A DNA stretch of 64,000 bases from Pseudarcicella hirudinis (GTDB lineage Bacteria; Bacteroidota; Bacteroidia; Cytophagales; Spirosomataceae): assembly GCF_900115665.1 (NCBI RefSeq), contig NZ_FOXH01000015.1, forward strand, positions 62,001-126,000, in the 5' to 3' direction. Of the stretch, positions 25,373-34,700 are shown in pieces. The notes beneath the pieces were generated by a model. It ran no database searches and had not been told where the DNA came from. It worked only from the letters and a program-made list of their open reading frames with translations. The number at the start of each line of letters is the position of its first letter. Position 1 is the first letter of the stretch. A program made the position numbers and the translations under genes.

Positions 25373-26200
25373 TTACTCCGACAACACGAAGTTGATAGGT
25401 ACTGTAAATCTTGAACGTACCGGACGACCTGATTGTTTACCAGGAGTCCATTTTGGTACAGTTTTAATTACACGTACAGCTTCTTCATCACAACCGAAAC
25501 CTACAGATTTCAAAACCTGAACGTCCTGAATCGAACCATCGGTGTTAACAACGAACTGTACATATACTCTACCTGAAACGTTAGCTCTCTGAGCAGCAGA
25601 AGGGTACTTAAGGTTTTTCGATAAGAACTTACCAAAAGCAGCGTTTCCGCCAGGGAATTCAGCTTGTTGTTCTACCGCTGTAAAGATTTCTTCTTCAACC
25701 GGCTTAGGTGGTTCAACAGGAGCTTCTTCTTTTCCTTTTGCATCCGGGTCAACTGGTGGCTCGTAAGTTTCAGTTTCACCTTTTACAGTTTCGTTGGCAG
25801 TGTTACCTTTTACTTCCTCTGGTGGAGGCTCCGGTTTCGTTACCTCTTCATCATGCTTGATCTCAGGAGGTAAGAATTTCGTCGTCGTCACTTTCGGAAT
25901 CTCTTTTGGTGGCGGCGGCGGTGGAGGTGGTGGCAACTCAACCTTTTGTTTCTGTGGTGGTGGCTGGTCTATTTTCATTACCTCGGCGGTCACTTCGGTT
26001 TTCTCTTTGCTAAACGCTGTCAATTGCTTCCAGAAGAAAGCCAGCGCCAAAGCACCAGTGAACAGAAATGCCCCCAGCAATACAGACCTCGTAATTACAC
26101 GTGGATACGTCGATCTCAAAAGATAAGCGCCATAAGCTTTGTTCTTATCTTTGAAAATAATGTCGTCCAGTGTTGCATTAGAGCTTATTACTTCTGACAT
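25373..26200 (-). CDS. tonB: TonB-family energy transducer
   Basis: 275 residues: short cytoplasmic N-terminus, one transmembrane helix (about 38-58), a long periplasmic Pro/Lys/Glu-rich spacer including nine consecutive prolines, and a C-terminal TonB domain (about 185-275; YPSAAQRANVSGRVYVQF, SVGFGCDEEAVRVI, PKWTPGKQSGRPVRSRF). It carries proton-motive energy from ExbB/ExbD to outer-membrane receptors. The N-terminal NKAYGAYLLRSTYPR segment is usual for Bacteroidota TonB. It is the last gene of the exb-tonB unit. Confidence 0.93.
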   Translation of the reverse strand: MSEVISSNATLDDIIFKDKNKAYGAYLLRSTYPRVITRSVLLGAFLFTGALALAFFWKQLTAFSKEKTEVTAEVMKIDQPPPQKQKVELPPPPPPPPPKEIPKVTTTKFLPPEIKHDEEVTKPEPPPEEVKGNTANETVKGETETYEPPVDPDAKGKEEAPVEPPKPVEEEIFTAVEQQAEFPGGNAAFGKFLSKNLKYPSAAQRANVSGRVYVQFVVNTDGSIQDVQVLKSVGFGCDEEAVRVIKTVPKWTPGKQSGRPVRSRFTVPINFVLSE

Positions 26201-26322
26201 AATTCTTTAAAATTAATATTGTTAAAATCTTCTAATTAGATTCTTATTTCTTGAACGAATATAAAACTATTTATTTAGTTTTCAAACTATTTTATTAGTT
26301 TTTATATTTTCTCTTTGAAATT

Positions 26323-26838
26323 TTACAAACCTGAACGCTTAATCAATGCTTCAGTATCCGGGTCAATTTCCAAAATCGCATATCTTTTATTATCTGTAAT
26401 TGCACACTCGTCAAGGAAATCAACAATGTTTTTGTATTTAGCTCCTTTAGAAGGTTTAATTACGATAGTAAAGTTATTACCGATACGTTTTTTGAAATCA
26501 AATAATACCGCTCTGATTCCGTCCTTAGAATAGTTTGTTTTCTCTAATTTAGTACCTGCCTCGGTTGGAATACCCTGATAATAATAAATACCTTTTTCGT
26601 CAGGAATTACTGTCAGCGTCTCAGATAACTTCACTGGAGAAGTCTCTTTGGTATCCGTCTTGTCAGGCATATTCAATTGCATCGTTACGGGCTTCGACAA
26701 AGTAGTTGTCAGCATGAAGAAAGTAATCAAAAGAAAGCCTAAGTCCACCATTGGTGTCATGTCAATTTTGGTTGACGCTTTCTTACTACGTTTCTTACCA
26801 CCTTTTTTGCCCCCACCGGACTGATCTATTTCTGCCAT
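26323..26838 (-). CDS. exbD: Biopolymer transport protein ExbD (second copy)
   Basis: 171 residues: basic, Gly/Lys-rich N-terminus (GGGKKGGKKRSKKAST), then DMTPMVDLGFLLITFFML, in which the Asp of the membrane helix (MVD) is the proton-carrying residue, then a periplasmic ExbD domain. It forms the proton channel with ExbB and energises TonB. It shares only moderate similarity with the neighbouring ExbD, which supports two different subunits working in one complex. Confidence 0.92.
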   Translation of the reverse strand: MAEIDQSGGGKKGGKKRSKKASTKIDMTPMVDLGFLLITFFMLTTTLSKPVTMQLNMPDKTDTKETSPVKLSETLTVIPDEKGIYYYQGIPTEAGTKLEKTNYSKDGIRAVLFDFKKRIGNNFTIVIKPSKGAKYKNIVDFLDECAITDNKRYAILEIDPDTEALIKRSGL

Positions 26839-26966
26839 GTTTTCTGGGGTTTTAGTTTTTCGAAATAAAGTTGTTCAAAACAACTTTCATCTGAATTGTT
26901 CTCAGTGAGAAAGAGACCTTGCCTCTCAAAGAAAGACAAGGTTTGAAACTACTGAGTACAACATTG

Positions 26967-27572
26967 TTATTTTGGTTTACCTTCCGGAGAGGTAATCAAC
27001 TGAAATACGTTGATATTCTGTTCCTGCAAAGTTCCAACGATCTGGTTGAACACTTTGTAGTTAGAGTTACCGTCACCTTTGATAGCTACCTTTAGTTCTG
27101 GGTTAGCAAGTTTTGCATAACTCACCCAAAGGAATAATTCGTTATTAGCAGAGTCGCAAGGAATGCCTTTTAAAAGGCCCTTATTTTTAGCATCGGTAGG
27201 TTTCATACTAAGAACCTGACGCATTGCTCCTGCCGGATAACCTACAATTTCAGAAGCATAATAGTTCTTCTTCATTTGATCAGTCACAGCTACACCGAAG
27301 CGGTTAGCCATTCTCTCCAACATTGCAGTACGGGCATTGTTATCGTCAGTTCCCATATAGATGGCTCCATCGGAACCTACTGATATAGTAATAAGCCCCT
27401 TCGAACCCTCAAGTTTCTTCTCTGAAATTGATGATGGAGGAGTAATTGAAACTGCTTCTTCCGGCTTAAATTTAGCTGTAAGCATGAAGAAAGTCAGCAA
27501 CAAGAACGCCACGTCACACATCGCTGTCATGTCGAGAGAAACGCTTTGTCTTTTGGCTTTAACTTTTGGCAT
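26967..27572 (-). CDS. exbD: Biopolymer transport protein ExbD (first copy)
   Basis: 201 residues: short basic N-terminus, SVSLDMTAMCDVAFLLLTFFML with the conserved membrane Asp, and a periplasmic domain that is longer than in the second copy (an insert of about 40 residues around DQMKKNYYASEIVGYPAGAM). Located between exbB and the second exbD. Paired ExbD genes behind one ExbB are typical for this phylum. Confidence 0.92.
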   Translation of the reverse strand: MPKVKAKRQSVSLDMTAMCDVAFLLLTFFMLTAKFKPEEAVSITPPSSISEKKLEGSKGLITISVGSDGAIYMGTDDNNARTAMLERMANRFGVAVTDQMKKNYYASEIVGYPAGAMRQVLSMKPTDAKNKGLLKGIPCDSANNELFLWVSYAKLANPELKVAIKGDGNSNYKVFNQIVGTLQEQNINVFQLITSPEGKPK

Positions 27573-27659
27573 AATATTGTTAGTTATTAAGTTAGAGTTA
27601 TCGAGTTACAGGATGTTGATTTAGGATAAAACCAACAAATAACAAATAACTAATAACTA

Positions 27660-28499
27660 TTAATTATGGTGAGCAGCGTAGTTTTGGTTAACGCTCAAAC
27701 CAATTTCATCAACGCTATAAGTCAACTCATCAATTTTAGATGTGAAGAAGTTATAAGCAATGATACAGATCGCAGAAGTACCAATACCTAATGCAGTGTT
27801 GATAAGGGCTTCTGAGATACCGTTTGCAAGAGCAGTAGAGTCGGTAGAACCTCCTGAGTTACCAAGAGCCGAGAACGCTTTGATCATACCAACTACCGTT
27901 CCTAATAGACCGATAAGGGTAGAAACTGAAGCTAAAGTTGCAATAATAGTAAGGTTTTTCTCCAACATAGGCAATTCCAATGAAGTAGCTTCCTCAACTT
28001 CTTTGCTAAGAGCAGCTAATTTTTGCTCTTTATCCAAAGAACCGTCTGTTGTTAATTGTTTGTATTTCTTAACAGCAGCCTGAGTTACGTTTCCTACTGA
28101 ACCTTTTTGTTTGTCACACTCTTTCAAAGCTCCTTCAACATCATCTTTGTCAAGCAAAGCCTGAACTTTACGAACGAATGCGTTTACATCACCAGTACCT
28201 TTAGCTTTTCCGATAGTGAAAAGACGCTCGATAGAGAATGTCAAAGCAGTAAGGAAACAAGTTAATAGAATTGGTACAATCGGACCACCTTTGTAAACGA
28301 TACCGAAATAGTCACCTGGGATCGGGTGTCCATCATTAGTTCCTCCTTCAAAGTGTGAACCGTTACCAAAGATGAAAAGGTAAATACAAAGGGCTACAAC
28401 GAAAAGTGCTACTAGAATCAGACCCGCTGGAATACCTCCTGACTTTTTTGGTGCTGGCGCTGCTGGCTTAGCAGCTGGTTTTGCTTGTTGTGTACTCAT
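27660..28499 (-). CDS. exbB: MotA/TolQ/ExbB proton channel family protein
   Basis: 279 residues: Ala/Pro/Lys-rich cytoplasmic N-terminus, a transmembrane helix (about 25-46), a second near 75-92, a cytoplasmic helical domain, and two C-terminal helices with the conserved ATLASVSTLIGLLGTVVGMI and GISEALINTALGIGTSAI segments. It is the stator of the ExbB-ExbD-TonB motor and the first gene of the unit. Confidence 0.94.
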   Translation of the reverse strand: MSTQQAKPAAKPAAPAPKKSGGIPAGLILVALFVVALCIYLFIFGNGSHFEGGTNDGHPIPGDYFGIVYKGGPIVPILLTCFLTALTFSIERLFTIGKAKGTGDVNAFVRKVQALLDKDDVEGALKECDKQKGSVGNVTQAAVKKYKQLTTDGSLDKEQKLAALSKEVEEATSLELPMLEKNLTIIATLASVSTLIGLLGTVVGMIKAFSALGNSGGSTDSTALANGISEALINTALGIGTSAICIIAYNFFTSKIDELTYSVDEIGLSVNQNYAAHHN

Positions 28500-28800
28500 T
28501 AGTTTGGTAATTTGGGTTTAAGTTAAAAATGTTTTCTGGGTGATTTTAGGAATAAAAAATGTGTAATTGAAATTTTTACCAAAGAAAATTTCAAATTTTC
28601 CATTTTCACGTAGTGACAAAAGTAACAGAATTCTCCTTCAATTTTTGCAATCAATTTGTGAAGTTTTTTTAAAAAAAAATGTTATCAAAAAATAATGTTT
28701 GTACTATCTTAATAAAATTTGGGGATTTTGAGTAGAAATTGATGTATTTTTCATAGAAATGTATAAATACTTAATTTTCGTAATTTTGATTAGTTTTTTT
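28500..28800. other. Intergenic promoter region upstream of exbB
   Basis: About 300 very AT-rich bases with no gene. It includes a minus-strand TACTTTTG box (28617-28624) and A/T homopolymer tracts near 28670-28690. No other structure was recognised. Confidence 0.6.
28617..28650 (-). promoter_or_regulatory. Candidate promoter of the exbB-exbD-exbD-tonB unit
   Basis: On the minus strand TACTTTTG (28617-28624) is an exact TAnnTTTG box. A TTG lies 23 nt upstream of it, at the long end of the accepted spacing. The predicted leader is about 110 nt. Confidence 0.4.
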
Positions 28801-29208
28801 TTAATTATTTAAAAATTTCGCAATTGCTAAGGATAGATAATCCAATTGTGACACATTTCTCAGAATTTTCTCTTCAGGAAAGACTCCAATCATCCTTTCA
28901 AGCATAGTATTGTGACCATTCACGATCAGCAATATGCTTTCCTGATTATCGATAATTTCGGTTATTAAAGGCAAAAGGGTTGTCAGTTTACTCTCGCTGA
29001 TTAAGGTAAATGCGACTATTTTTTGAGGAGCTGTTTTAAGAATCTGTAAAATGCTTTTCTGAAGGAAAATATCAGAATGGTTATCAATACCCAGAAACAG
29101 AAAATCCGGTAATTCCGACTTCAACTCTCCATAAGGATCTGTGAAAGGAATATCATGAAAATTATCTGCAATCTGAATATGTAAGAATAAATTTTCGGGT
29201 TGATTCAA
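28801..29208 (-). CDS. Hypothetical protein, alpha/beta fold, unknown function
   Basis: 135 residues, acidic and rich in Ile/Leu, with alternating strand/helix character (DFLFLGIDNHSD, KIVAFTLISES, SILLIVNGHN) and no signal peptide or membrane helix. Start is TTG at 29206-29208; an in-frame stop lies four codons upstream and no ATG precedes the conserved part. It follows the NAD(P)-binding protein gene by 14 bp, so the two are probably co-transcribed. I do not recognise a family. Confidence 0.65.
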   Translation of the reverse strand: MNQPENLFLHIQIADNFHDIPFTDPYGELKSELPDFLFLGIDNHSDIFLQKSILQILKTAPQKIVAFTLISESKLTTLLPLITEIIDNQESILLIVNGHNTMLERMIGVFPEEKILRNVSQLDYLSLAIAKFLNN

Positions 29209-29222
29209 GGTGATATGTTAAA

Positions 29223-29876
29223 TTAAAAATCCTGTAGCTGATCTGATTCAAAAATATACTTTCCGGCTAAATGCTGTCCGGCAGTTTTCTGCATTGCCCG
29301 GGCAACTTTAGCAGCTTCAATTCCTTTATACTTTCTGAGAAATCCGATCATCAGAGGATTGACAATTCTGGCAATAATTGTTGCAGCAATTTCACCGCTT
29401 CGCTTTTCTTTTCTGTTGCCAAGCAATAATGAGGGCCTGAAAATTAATAAGCTTTCATAAGACAGTTTACTGATTTGTTCTTCCACATCTCCTTTAACCC
29501 TGTTATAAAAAAAGGAAGACCGGGAATTGGCTCCCATTGCTGTGACGATTGCGTATTGTCTGGCACCGTTTTGTCTGGCAATACGCGCAATTTCCACAGG
29601 ATAGGTACAATCAACTTTGTAAAATGCTTCCGGAGAACCTGCTGTTTTGATGGTTGTCCCAAGGCAGCAGAATACATCGTCCCCCTCTACATCAGAACTG
29701 AGGAGTTTGTCAAAATTAACAACTTTTTCAACTAATCTGGCATGTTGAATGTTCATAGATCTTCTTACCAGAATGACCACTTTTTCATAAGCAGAATCAT
29801 TTAAAAGATTCATTAGCAAAATGTTGCCAATCAGTCCGTTAGCACCTATGATTAATGCTGTTTTCGATTGTTCCAT
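29223..29876 (-). CDS. NAD(P)H-binding protein, atypical SDR (HTATIP2/YbjT-like)
   Basis: 217 residues with the Rossmann motif IIGANGLIGNILL at the N-terminus, FCCLGTTIKTAGS, and a terminal region GEIAATIIARIVNPLM. This is the pattern of the NAD(P)-binding atypical SDRs related to HTATIP2/Oxr1. Many lack clear catalytic Tyr/Lys and act as redox sensors or epimerases; function is open. It begins 2 bp after the isoaspartyl peptidase stop, so they are translationally close. Confidence 0.85.
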   Translation of the reverse strand: MEQSKTALIIGANGLIGNILLMNLLNDSAYEKVVILVRRSMNIQHARLVEKVVNFDKLLSSDVEGDDVFCCLGTTIKTAGSPEAFYKVDCTYPVEIARIARQNGARQYAIVTAMGANSRSSFFYNRVKGDVEEQISKLSYESLLIFRPSLLLGNRKEKRSGEIAATIIARIVNPLMIGFLRKYKGIEAAKVARAMQKTAGQHLAGKYIFESDQLQDF

Positions 29877-29878
29877 AA

Positions 29879-30940
29879 CTAGTCTTTATAAATTTTCACT
29901 TCCCATGAACCATCAGATTTAATAAAACCTCTGTACATACCGGCAGAATTAAACGGCATGGCAAAATTTCCGTTTTTATCCAGCGCAATTACACCACCTT
30001 CTCCGCCAATTTTTACCAGCTTTTTCATAACTACTTCATCGGCAGCTTTTTGCACACTAAGACCTTTATACTCCATTAAAGCAGAGATATCATACGCTAC
30101 GACCGATCTGATAAAATACTCTCCATGCCCTGTTGCAGAAACGGCGCAGGTTTTATTGTTGGCATAGGTTCCCGCACCGATGATCGGGGCATCGCCGACT
30201 CTTCCCCATCGTTTATTTGTCATTCCTCCGGTTGAAGTCCCGGCTGCTAAATTTCCGTACTGATCTAATGCCACGCAGCCCACAGTACCGTATTTCTTTC
30301 CTTCATCAAAAATTAACTTATCAATCGCGGAACTTCCGGATATATCAGGTTTTACAAAACCCGATTTTTTTAACGTATCAGAATGATCCAGCTGCATTTT
30401 TTCTTCCTGCAAAGCTTTTTGTAAACCTTTCCATCTTGGTTCGGTATAGAAATAGGATGGATCTACTATTTCGAGTCCTTTTAATTTGGCAAATTCTTCA
30501 GCACCTTTCCCCACAAGCATAACATGTTCAGACTTTTCCATAACGGTTCTTGCAGCTGAAATCGGATTTTTGATAGTAGTAACACCGGCGATTGATCCTG
30601 CGGCTAAGGTTTTGCCATCCATGAAGGCGGCGTCCATTTCGTTTTTACCTTCATGGGTGAAAACAGCCCCTTTTCCGGCATTAAAAAGCGGTGAATCTTC
30701 CATTACTCTGATGGTTGCTTCCACAGCATCCATACTGGTACCACCTTTTCTGAGGATTTCGTAGCCTGTTTTCATAGCCCTTTCCAGATCAGCCCGGTAG
30801 GCTTTCTCCTTTTCAGGGGTCATGTTTGCACGGGTAATAGTACCCGCTCCGCCATGTATAACCAGGGTAATTTTATTGCTTTGTGCAAAAGCTGTCAGAG
30901 AAAGAAAGAAGGCTGATATCAGTATGAGTAGTTTTTTCAT
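29879..30940 (-). CDS. Isoaspartyl peptidase/L-asparaginase (Ntn hydrolase), exported
   Basis: 353 residues with an N-terminal signal peptide (LILISAFFLSLTAFAQ). The Ntn-hydrolase fold is marked by IHGGAGTITR, the FNAGKGAVFTHEG block, the autoproteolysis site KYGTVGCVALD with Thr219 as the new N-terminal nucleophile, and the substrate loops STGGMTNKRWGRVGDAPIIGAGTY and TGHGEYFIR. The enzyme removes isoaspartyl residues from peptides or hydrolyses asparagine, here in the periplasm or outside. Confidence 0.94.
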   Translation of the reverse strand: MKKLLILISAFFLSLTAFAQSNKITLVIHGGAGTITRANMTPEKEKAYRADLERAMKTGYEILRKGGTSMDAVEATIRVMEDSPLFNAGKGAVFTHEGKNEMDAAFMDGKTLAAGSIAGVTTIKNPISAARTVMEKSEHVMLVGKGAEEFAKLKGLEIVDPSYFYTEPRWKGLQKALQEEKMQLDHSDTLKKSGFVKPDISGSSAIDKLIFDEGKKYGTVGCVALDQYGNLAAGTSTGGMTNKRWGRVGDAPIIGAGTYANNKTCAVSATGHGEYFIRSVVAYDISALMEYKGLSVQKAADEVVMKKLVKIGGEGGVIALDKNGNFAMPFNSAGMYRGFIKSDGSWEVKIYKD

Positions 30941-31005
30941 ATTTTTTGATTATTGATGAATTTTTAAAAGCTTAAGAATTGCTGTTCAGGATATTTTATT
31001 CAAGA

Positions 31006-31524
31006 TTATTCAAATTTTAACCATTCGTCTTTTTCTCTCATAACTCTTTCAATAACATCTCTGACAGCTCCTTTTCCCCCGTTTTTGTTGGAAATGTAAT
31101 TGGAAACAGAAATAATCTCATCACAGGCATCTGCCGGGCAGGTACTGAAAAGTGTGGTTCTTGACATTACCTGATAGTCTGGAAGATCATCGCCCATATA
31201 TAGAATATTTTCTTCAGAAATACCTGAATCATGTAGCCATCTTAAATAAATCTGAAGTTTACTTTCTCCTCCGGATCCCATGTAAATATCGTGAATTTTG
31301 AGGTTATTCAGTCTTTTTCTGACACCCTCATGTTTTCCTCCTGTAATAACGCAAATCCTGTAACCTGCCTGAATAGCTCTTTCTATGGCATAACCGTCAC
31401 GGATATAGAAAGTTCTGTAATGCTCTCCTGTTTCGAGTACATGAACATTGCCATCTGTCATCACACCGTCAATGTCAAAAACGAAAGTGGTAATCTGGCT
31501 GAATTTATGGGTACTTGTATTCAT
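31006..31524 (-). CDS. kdsC: KdsC-type HAD phosphatase (Kdo-8-phosphate phosphatase)
   Basis: 172 residues, a HAD-superfamily phosphatase without cap: motif I FDIDGVMTDG, motif II VITGGK, motif IV YMGDDLPDY. Size and motifs match KdsC, which hydrolyses Kdo-8-phosphate in LPS inner-core synthesis. It is divergent from the giant exported protein gene at 31717, with 192 bp between starts. In E. coli kdsC lies beside lptC-lptA-lptB, which makes that neighbour interesting. A CMAS-type N-acylneuraminate phosphatase is a less likely alternative. Confidence 0.9.
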   Translation of the reverse strand: MNTSTHKFSQITTFVFDIDGVMTDGNVHVLETGEHYRTFYIRDGYAIERAIQAGYRICVITGGKHEGVRKRLNNLKIHDIYMGSGGESKLQIYLRWLHDSGISEENILYMGDDLPDYQVMSRTTLFSTCPADACDEIISVSNYISNKNGGKGAVRDVIERVMREKDEWLKFE

Positions 31525-31716
31525 AAATGTTTTTTTATTCTCTTTTAATGATAAATCAGGGATTTATAGACCTGCTTACAGATACCAAATATCTAAAAAA
31601 AGTCGTTATTTTTACTCCAAATCTCCATTTTATACTAAACTGAAAATGGTTTGCCGGGTTTGTGGTTTCCTATTCCGGAAAATTACACTGATTAGCATCC
31701 GGCATTTCAGATTTCA

Positions 31717-34700
31717 ATGAAACAGATGAAAACTAAACTTTTACTATGCAGCCTTTTGGGAATATTATTTTCAATTTCTACATCGGGTCAAGGGCTTAAA
31801 ATTTCAGATAAAGCTGATGAATTTCTCAAAGATGCTCAGAATGTTCTGCTGGTTTCCCAGAATCCTCAGGCTGCAGGTATAGGGAAAAATCTGGAAACAG
31901 CCTGGACTGGCGGTAAGATTTCCGAGCCTAATAAGCAGAAACTTGCAGTTGTTTCCAATCTGATGCTGAAAAAAGGATACAAACCTGCTCTGCATTTTGT
32001 GTCTTTATTCGATGCGGTTTCTTTAGCGGTCAATACTTCCAATATTTCCTCTCCTGTACTGGAAAGTTATCTGGAGACACTCAGAAAAGCAGTGGAGTCC
32101 GGAGATTCAAAAACAGCTGTTCGTTTTATTGAAGTGTCCAGATCTTATTTTAATAACCAGCTGATTTACAGTTCGAATTTTAATAAGTTTTATATATTGA
32201 AAGGAACGGTTCTTTTTAAATATAATGACCAGAAAGTTGAAATAAACAAACCTGTTTCGAATCCTCCGGCAGCGACGACTCAGCCCGAAGCCCCTAAGAA
32301 AACGACAGGTTTTGATGACTGGGATACACCTGTTACAGCAACACCTTCAGCGGCGGCACCGGCCTTTGATGAAAAACTGCCTCAGATCCTCTCGGAAGGC
32401 CCTTCTATAGAGTTTAAAGGTGTAAATCTGGTAATTGCGACCTCCAATGACTCCGTAGCTCTTAAAAACTCAAATGCAAGTATTTCATTGAAAGACGGCA
32501 TTTTATTGGGAAATGGAGGGACTTTTAGCTGGGAAGTTGCCGGACAACCGGAAGTGTTTGCCTCTTTGGGAAACTACAGTATGGATGTGAGAAATCCAAA
32601 GATCGGTTCTGATGATGCGACACTTACATATGGTACCAGACTGGCCGCTCCGGTAAAAGGAATATTTGAATATCTGAGTAAAAAAAGAGCGAAAAATGCT
32701 CCTTCCCAATATCCCAGGTTTATGTCTCAGGATAATAACATTACCCTGAAAAATATGGGAGACATAGAATATAAGGGAGGTTTTGCACTTGCTGCCAGTA
32801 AAATTTACAGTTCTTCTGTCAATTCAAGATACGCTACTATTTTAGTGAAAAAAGAGGGAAAGGTGGTCATTAAAGCCATAAGCAGAAGATTTGAGATTTC
32901 AGATTCACTGATTACCGCACCTGCTGCCATGTTTACTGCTTATATAGCCACGAGCGATTCCCTTCAACATCCTTCTGTAAAATTTGCCTATAACAGGTCT
33001 CAAAAAAGCTTAAGAGTGGGAAAAGTTGATGAAGGTGGTTTTAAAGAAGCTTCTTATCTGGATAGTTACCATAAGCTGGATATTACTGCTGATGCAATGC
33101 GGTGGAACCTGAATGACCAGAGAATGGAATTTTATATTCTGTCCGGTAAAAATGTGGTGCCTGCTCTGTTTGAGTCTTTCGACTTCTATAATCCGGCCCG
33201 GTTCGATAACATTTCAGGAAACAATAATTTTAATCCCTTGCTGATTGTTTCAAATTATGCCCGAAAAAATAATCAGACTACTGTTTACCTTTCAGAAATG
33301 GCCAGATCTTATCAGAAAGACCCGGCATCCATCCGGCCGGCCATGCTTGAAATGATGCAGAAGGGTTTTCTGATTTATGATCCAGAGGTAGAAAGTCTTC
33401 AGATTTCAAGGAAAGGACAGCATTATCTTGCTGCACACAATACAAGAAAAGATTATGACAATCTTTTAATTGCCTCGCTTTATAATAGCAGTTCAAAAGA
33501 TACTACTTCCAATGCCACTTTTAATCTTAAAGATAATCAATTGATAATCAGAGGTGTAAAACAGTTTTATTTGTCTGATTCGTTAAATGTGTATATGACT
33601 CCGGTTGATAAGGTCATTAAGGTGAATAAAGACCGGAATTTTGTAATTAACGGAGAATTGAAAACAGGGAATTTTCGATTCAGAGGGAGTGACCTGGCTT
33701 TTAATTATAGTGATTTTAGTGTGAAATTGAATAAAATTGACTCCATTACATTTGTCCCTCAGAAAGAATTAGCCAGGAAGGGGAATACTGAAATCGGGGG
33801 GGATCTGAAATATGAGTCAGGTACAATCTATATCAATAAACCTGATAATAAATCCGGCCGGCAAAGAATGCCTGAATTTCCGCGTCTTGTTATTCCTACC
33901 GGAGTTGTGGCATATTTTGATCATTCCTGGAGAGCTAATGGCGTATATAACAAGAAGATTTTCTTTAAAGTACCAAGTATTGATTTTGATAGTTTGAATG
34001 TAAAAGATATAGATTTTGTAGGAACCTTTAATTCTGATGGTATTTTCCCTCCATTTAAAGAAACCCTCATTTCCATGCCTGATAATACACTTGGTTTCAG
34101 GCACAGGGCGGTAGATGGAAAATATAACCTTTATAACAGTAAATCTTTTATGAAATTTTCCGGCAACCTGCTAATGGATAAAACAGGGCTGCATTCTGAG
34201 GGAGAGATTAACCATTTAGCCGCTCAGATTCAGGCGAAAGAGGCCTATTTTATGCCTGATTCCCTGATTGCACGTGGTCTTACCGGACAAATTAATGAAG
34301 GAGCAATCGGAAATGCTTATTTTACCAAGGTTGATATAAAGAACTTCTCACTGAAATGGCAGCCGAAAGTGGACAGTATGTTGATTTCTACCAAAGGAAA
34401 TACCTTTGATTTCTTCGCTGCAAGCTCTAAACTGGAAGGAGAGTTGCTGATCAGACAAAGTGGTTTATTGGGTTATGGAAAGGTAAGAAGGGCAGATTCA
34501 GAGACAGAATCACAGCATTTCAAATTCGGGAAAGATTCCTTTACCGCAGAACCGGCTGATTTAGTAGTCGGGACTAATCTAAAAGCATTTAAGCCGTCTT
34601 TGTTAGGAAAAAATATGAATGTGAGCTTTAATGTGGCAACAGGTCTTGTTTCTATTCTGACACCACTAAATACTAAAATCGGAGATACCACGAATCTGAT

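Noticed and set aside
25794-26126. Gly-rich open frame opposite tonB
   Set aside because: It is the antisense of the Pro-rich TonB spacer; codons mirror CCN proline codons.
30217-30764. Open frames opposite the isoaspartyl peptidase gene
   Set aside because: No start context or domain; the minus-strand enzyme carries full family motifs.
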